A stretch of DNA of 17,959 nucleotides from Syntrophaceae bacterium UBA4778 (GTDB lineage Bacteria > Desulfobacterota > Syntrophia > Syntrophales > UBA4778). The stretch lies in contig DHHG01000329.1 of NCBI GenBank assembly GCA_002403175.1, positions 1 through 17,959 of the forward strand. The letters run 5' to 3'. Under the pieces are notes generated by a model. The model had not been told where the DNA came from. It did no database searches and saw only the letters and a list, made by a program, of their open reading frames with translations. Each line of letters begins with the position of its first letter. The first letter of the stretch is position 1. Shown here piece after piece: positions 15,823-17,959 of the stretch. A program made the translations under genes and the position numbers.

Positions 15823-15884
15823 CAAAATAATCTGAAATGGGCAGCTGCCCTCAGTAAAATCCGCCATTTGGACGGATTATTTTG
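15823..15884. repeat. Subterminal inverted repeat of the IS4-type element
   Basis: CAAAATAATC (15823-15832) pairs with GATTATTTTG (15875-15884), and AAATGG (15835-15840) pairs with CCATTT (15864-15869) inside it. The structure begins within the terminal repeat and lies downstream of the transposase stop, so it could act as a terminator or as a folded IS end. Confidence 0.6.
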
Positions 15885-15915
15885 CTCTTTGAGAATCAGG
15901 TTTCTTTTTTTTATA

Positions 15916-16352
15916 TCACCGGTTCGGTGCTGTCCAATTTAGTGATAGTTGCTCTGCCATGCACACCAGCGGCGGCTCATGCGGCTGATTAATCCAGGTC
16001 CATAAATTCCGAAATTCAACTCCTGGCTGCATCGACCTAGGAGTTGATAAAATATCTTTTCGTAGAGCTGCCACGAGTGATGTTCATTGGCATAGGACAG
16101 CGTTGATTTTTTGGGAGCAGCCTGCAGCCCCAGATGCTTTGCCTTTCCGAAACAACTGGCTAGGCCACCGCAGATCTCTCGCAGCGAATGGGCCTGTCCA
16201 AGCTGGCAAAAGAGCATGGCAACAAACTGATCCCAGCAACTGAACCCTTTGGCGTCTTTTTCGGCCCGGGTTTCATGAACCGTTTCAAAAAACTCGCGTT
16301 TCGAAAATAGGTGTAGAATTTGACCAAATATGCTGCTAAATATGTTCGCCAA
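15916..16352 (-). pseudogene. IS4-type transposase with its catalytic core deleted
   Basis: On the minus strand translation begins at TTG 16352: MANIFSSIFGQILHL, then SCWDQFVAMLFCQLGQAHSL and STLSYANEHHSWQLYEKIF, the N-terminal domain of IS4-type transposases of the DUF4372 class. After about 110 residues the frame shifts directly into a C-terminal tail, EFRNLWTWINQPHEPPL to QLSLNWTAPNR and a stop at 15916-15918. The catalytic DDE core between them is gone. The junction coincides with an 8-bp inverted repeat at 16017-16046. The TTG start is supported by AAAGGAGAGG, which now lies beyond the IS3-type insertion. Confidence 0.8.
16017..16046. repeat. Inverted repeat at the IS4 deletion junction
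   Basis: CAACTCCT (16017-16024) and AGGAGTTG (16039-16046) form a perfect 8-bp inverted repeat with a 14-nt loop. It sits where the N-terminal and C-terminal transposase remnants are joined, so it may mark a misaligned-replication deletion. Confidence 0.6.
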
Positions 16353-16355
16353 GTG

Positions 16356-17529
16356 AGAGGTGGTCCGGGTTGTTTGGACAGGGAACAGGGCTTTATAAGT
16401 GGGAAGTTGATCCGGGTTAGCGATAATGCCGCAGCCTGTCTATGCGGGTAGTTGAAGTAAACCATAGCAGGGGTCTTCCTGTCAAAGTTTTGATGCCACC
16501 TCATTTCGTTGTAGAATTTGAAGTACTCGGTCAATCCTGCTCGGAGCTCTGAGGCAGAGGCATAGGACTTGAGATAGCCATCCTCGTATTTGACGCTTCT
16601 CCAGAGCCGTTCGATAAATACATTGTCCTGCCAGCGGCCTTTGCCGTCCATGCTGATGGCGATGTTATTGGCACAATCTCGGGACAGCCGTATCGATCAA
16701 TCGCCTCTTGCAGAGCATCGATGCAGAAGGCACTGTCGAGAGTATTGGACAACCTCCAGGCCAGTACCATGCGGGTCGCCCAATCCATGACGGCGACAAG
16801 ATAGCAAAACCCTTTGGCCATCGGGATGTAGGTTATATCGGCAGCCCAGACCTGATTGGGACGATCAATGACCAAGTCTCGCAGCAGGTATGGGTACTTG
16901 CGATGGCTGGTGTTGGGTATGGAGAGGCGAGGCTTCACATAGAGCGCCACAATTGTGATGGCCCCTTGCACGCAGTTCATCACGGATATTTCGGCTGCCC
17001 CAGAACGGGCGGGCCAGATGGATTTCATCGATCAGCCGCAGCAACTCCAGTTCCTTTGGGCTGATGGGAACCGGTTGATAATAGACGCTTGATCTGGAAA
17101 GTTGCAGGATTTTGCATTGACGTGTCACGGGAAGTTCTGCTCCGCTCTCGATCATCGCTTGGCGCTCGGATCGGCTATGCGACCGAGCGCGACGGATAAA
17201 AAATCGTTTTCCATCGATAACTGCCCGATCTTGGCGTGAAGGTCTTACATTCGGTCCTTCTTGAGTTTTATGGGCACGATCGAAAACGTTGGAGGCGTGC
17301 TCTAAAAGCTGGCGCTTCCATTCAGCGAGCTGATTGGGATGAACCTGAAAGCGTTGCGATAGTTCAACAAGGGTCTGCTCTTCTTTCAGGGCTTCCAAGG
17401 CAACCTTGGCCTTGAAGGCGGGTGCGTGGTTTCGTCTGGGTCTTTTACTCATGTGCATTTCCTCCTGTGGGATGGTTATAGATCAATTTTCCCACTTATG
17501 CACCTGTACAGTTTTCCCAGACCAGCTCT
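16356..17529 (-). mobile_element. IS3-type insertion sequence inserted in the IS4-type element
   Basis: The left end AGAGGTGGTCCGGG and the right end read on the minus strand, AGAGCTGGTCTGGG, are imperfect inverted repeats matching at 12 of the first 14 positions. GTG at 16353-16355 and GTG at 17530-17532 form a 3-bp target duplication, usual for IS3. The element is 1174 bp, somewhat short because its transposase has internal deletions. Removing it rejoins AAAGGAGAGGCAC with TTGGCGAAC, the ribosome binding site and start of the IS4-type transposase, which confirms the boundaries. Confidence 0.88.
16361..17452 (-). pseudogene. IS3-type transposase (orfA/orfB), multiply broken
   Basis: ATG 17452, preceded by AGGAGG, starts MSKRPRRNHAPAFKAKVALE with the helix-turn-helix of OrfA (LSQRFQVHPNQLAEWK). 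The OrfA leucine-zipper part (HAKIGQLSMENDFL) is in another frame after an indel near 17245. OrfB begins with MIESGAELPVTRQ and LSRSSVYYQP. A short deletion near 16970 joins RDELRARGHH to ALYVKPRLSIPN. The first DDE Asp survives in WAADITYIPMAKGF. CPEI then jumps to IAISMDGKGRWQD, removing the segment that normally contains NTDQGSQF with the second catalytic Asp. DNVFIERLWRSVKYE keeps the Glu in a different frame. No OrfB stop lies before the element end; the frame runs into IS4-type sequence. Confidence 0.88.
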
Positions 17530-17532
17530 GTG

Positions 17533-17542
17533 CCTCTCCTTT
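17533..17542 (-). promoter_or_regulatory. Orphaned ribosome binding site of the IS4-type transposase
   Basis: Read on the minus strand, AAAGGAGAGG lies just before the IS3 target duplication (CAC on this strand). In the uninterrupted element it stood 3 nt before the TTG start now at 16352. Confidence 0.6.
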
Positions 17543-17689
17543 CAGGATTCGTTTTTCTTTTCGCAAAGAAACTTCTACCTGGTTGTATGAACTATTTTTC
17601 AATTCCTATAATTTATTTTGGACAGATATGGTTTATTCTATATTCTCAGTATGCCAAAAAAACTACATTGACAAAAGCCAAATTCATTC

Positions 17690-17718
17690 TTGACTTTTTA
17701 AATCGATTTTAATACTTT
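17690..17718 (+). promoter_or_regulatory. Candidate sigma-70 promoter reading out of the window
   Basis: TTGACT (17690-17695) and TACTTT (17713-17718) are separated by exactly 17 nt. The predicted start of transcription would fall within the palindrome that follows directly. Confidence 0.42.
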
Positions 17719-17719
17719 G

Positions 17720-17733
17720 CCTGAATATTCAGG
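17720..17733. promoter_or_regulatory. Perfect 14-bp palindrome, possible operator
   Basis: CCTGAATATTCAGG is fully self-complementary and begins 2 nt after the candidate -10 box, a typical position for a dimeric repressor to block initiation. The binding protein is unknown. Confidence 0.4.
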
Positions 17734-17959
17734 CCTTAAAGTGATATAAATCTCGGTTTTATCGAGCGCACAGGAAGGTTAAGATGTCTTGAAAAAATGC
17801 AAGTCTTACATAACAGTCTTGATTAACTCAGCTTGGAATTCTTGAGACTAATAAAATCAACCCTGTTCATATATGGCCTTGAGGTCTCATCACAACATTC
17901 CTAAAAAGCATTATTCATTTAGAGAACAATATAAATCGGTAGTGTAAAATTTTTTGTGT

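Larger units (their letters stand above)
15818..17625 (-). mobile_element. IS4-type insertion sequence, internally deleted and carrying an IS3-type insertion
   Basis: CTGTCCAAAATAA at 15818-15830 and its exact inverse TTATTTTGGACAG at 17613-17625 form perfect 13-bp terminal inverted repeats around an IS4-type transposase remnant. The coding part keeps only the N-terminal and C-terminal edges. The IS3-type element at 16356-17529 interrupts it. Without that insert the element is only about 630 bp. No clear direct target duplication flanks it. Confidence 0.75.
17626..17959. other. Gene-free right edge
   Basis: This is 334 A+T-rich bases beyond the IS4-type right end. I see no credible coding region. 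A promoter-like pair and a palindrome occur at 17690-17733. The rest may be the 5' leader of a gene beyond the window. Confidence 0.4.

Noticed and set aside
16160..16651. 163-codon minus-strand frame read as one gene
   Set aside because: It is a chimera: the IS3-type OrfB C-terminus runs through the IS end into an out-of-frame part of the IS4-type transposase.
17406..17693. 95-codon + strand frame at the right side
   Set aside because: It starts antisense to the IS3-type OrfA and crosses two IS boundaries; it has no ribosome binding site and an unremarkable sequence.
1..17959. CRISPR array, tRNA or rRNA genes
   Set aside because: No regularly spaced direct repeats and no tRNA or rRNA signatures were seen on either strand.

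Overview
The window looks like a chromosomal segment of a Gram-negative bacterium, most plausibly a deltaproteobacterium in the broad sense (Desulfobacterota and relatives). I infer this from the lpxL-waaF-gmhB-waaC order, the very large SLBB-type polysaccharide export protein followed by a Wzi-type barrel, and the moderate GC. No ribosomal or other phylogenetic marker is present, so the assignment is tentative.

Region 1 (1-3637, + strand) is a compact lipopolysaccharide inner-core and lipid A operon: the 3' end of a lipid A acyltransferase (LpxL/HtrB family), heptosyltransferase II (waaF), heptose bisphosphate phosphatase (gmhB), heptosyltransferase I (waaC) and a PagL-like lipid A deacylase family protein. 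Spacings are 9 nt, a 4-nt overlap, a 4-nt overlap or 98-nt gap (depending on the waaC start) and 13 nt.

Region 2 (3638-9966, + strand) is a capsule/exopolysaccharide export cassette behind a 578-nt leader: a Wzz-type chain-length protein, a 1078-residue export protein with about seven SLBB units and a large charged insert in the first one, and a Wzi-family outer-membrane protein. These three would regulate chain length, carry polymer across the periplasm and outer membrane, and anchor it at the surface. No glycosyltransferase, flippase or polymerase follows inside the window.

Region 3 (9967-17625) is an insertion-sequence graveyard. It holds an internally deleted miniature IS3-type copy (10292-10561), an ISL3-type element (about 10654-13359) split by an IS5-type element (10894-12367) with a 6-bp target duplication, and an internally deleted IS4-type element (15818-17625). 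A full-length but dead IS3-type element (16356-17529, 3-bp duplication GTG) sits inside the IS4-type element. All their transposases are on the minus strand and broken. Between the two wrecks lies one intact minus-strand gene for a secreted right-handed parallel beta-helix protein (13424-15313), possibly a polysaccharide-modifying enzyme. The two related IS3-type copies are direct repeats flanking the ISL3/IS5 composite and this gene.

Region 4 (17626-17959) has no gene. It carries a plausible sigma-70 promoter overlapping a perfect 14-bp palindrome, pointing toward the right edge.
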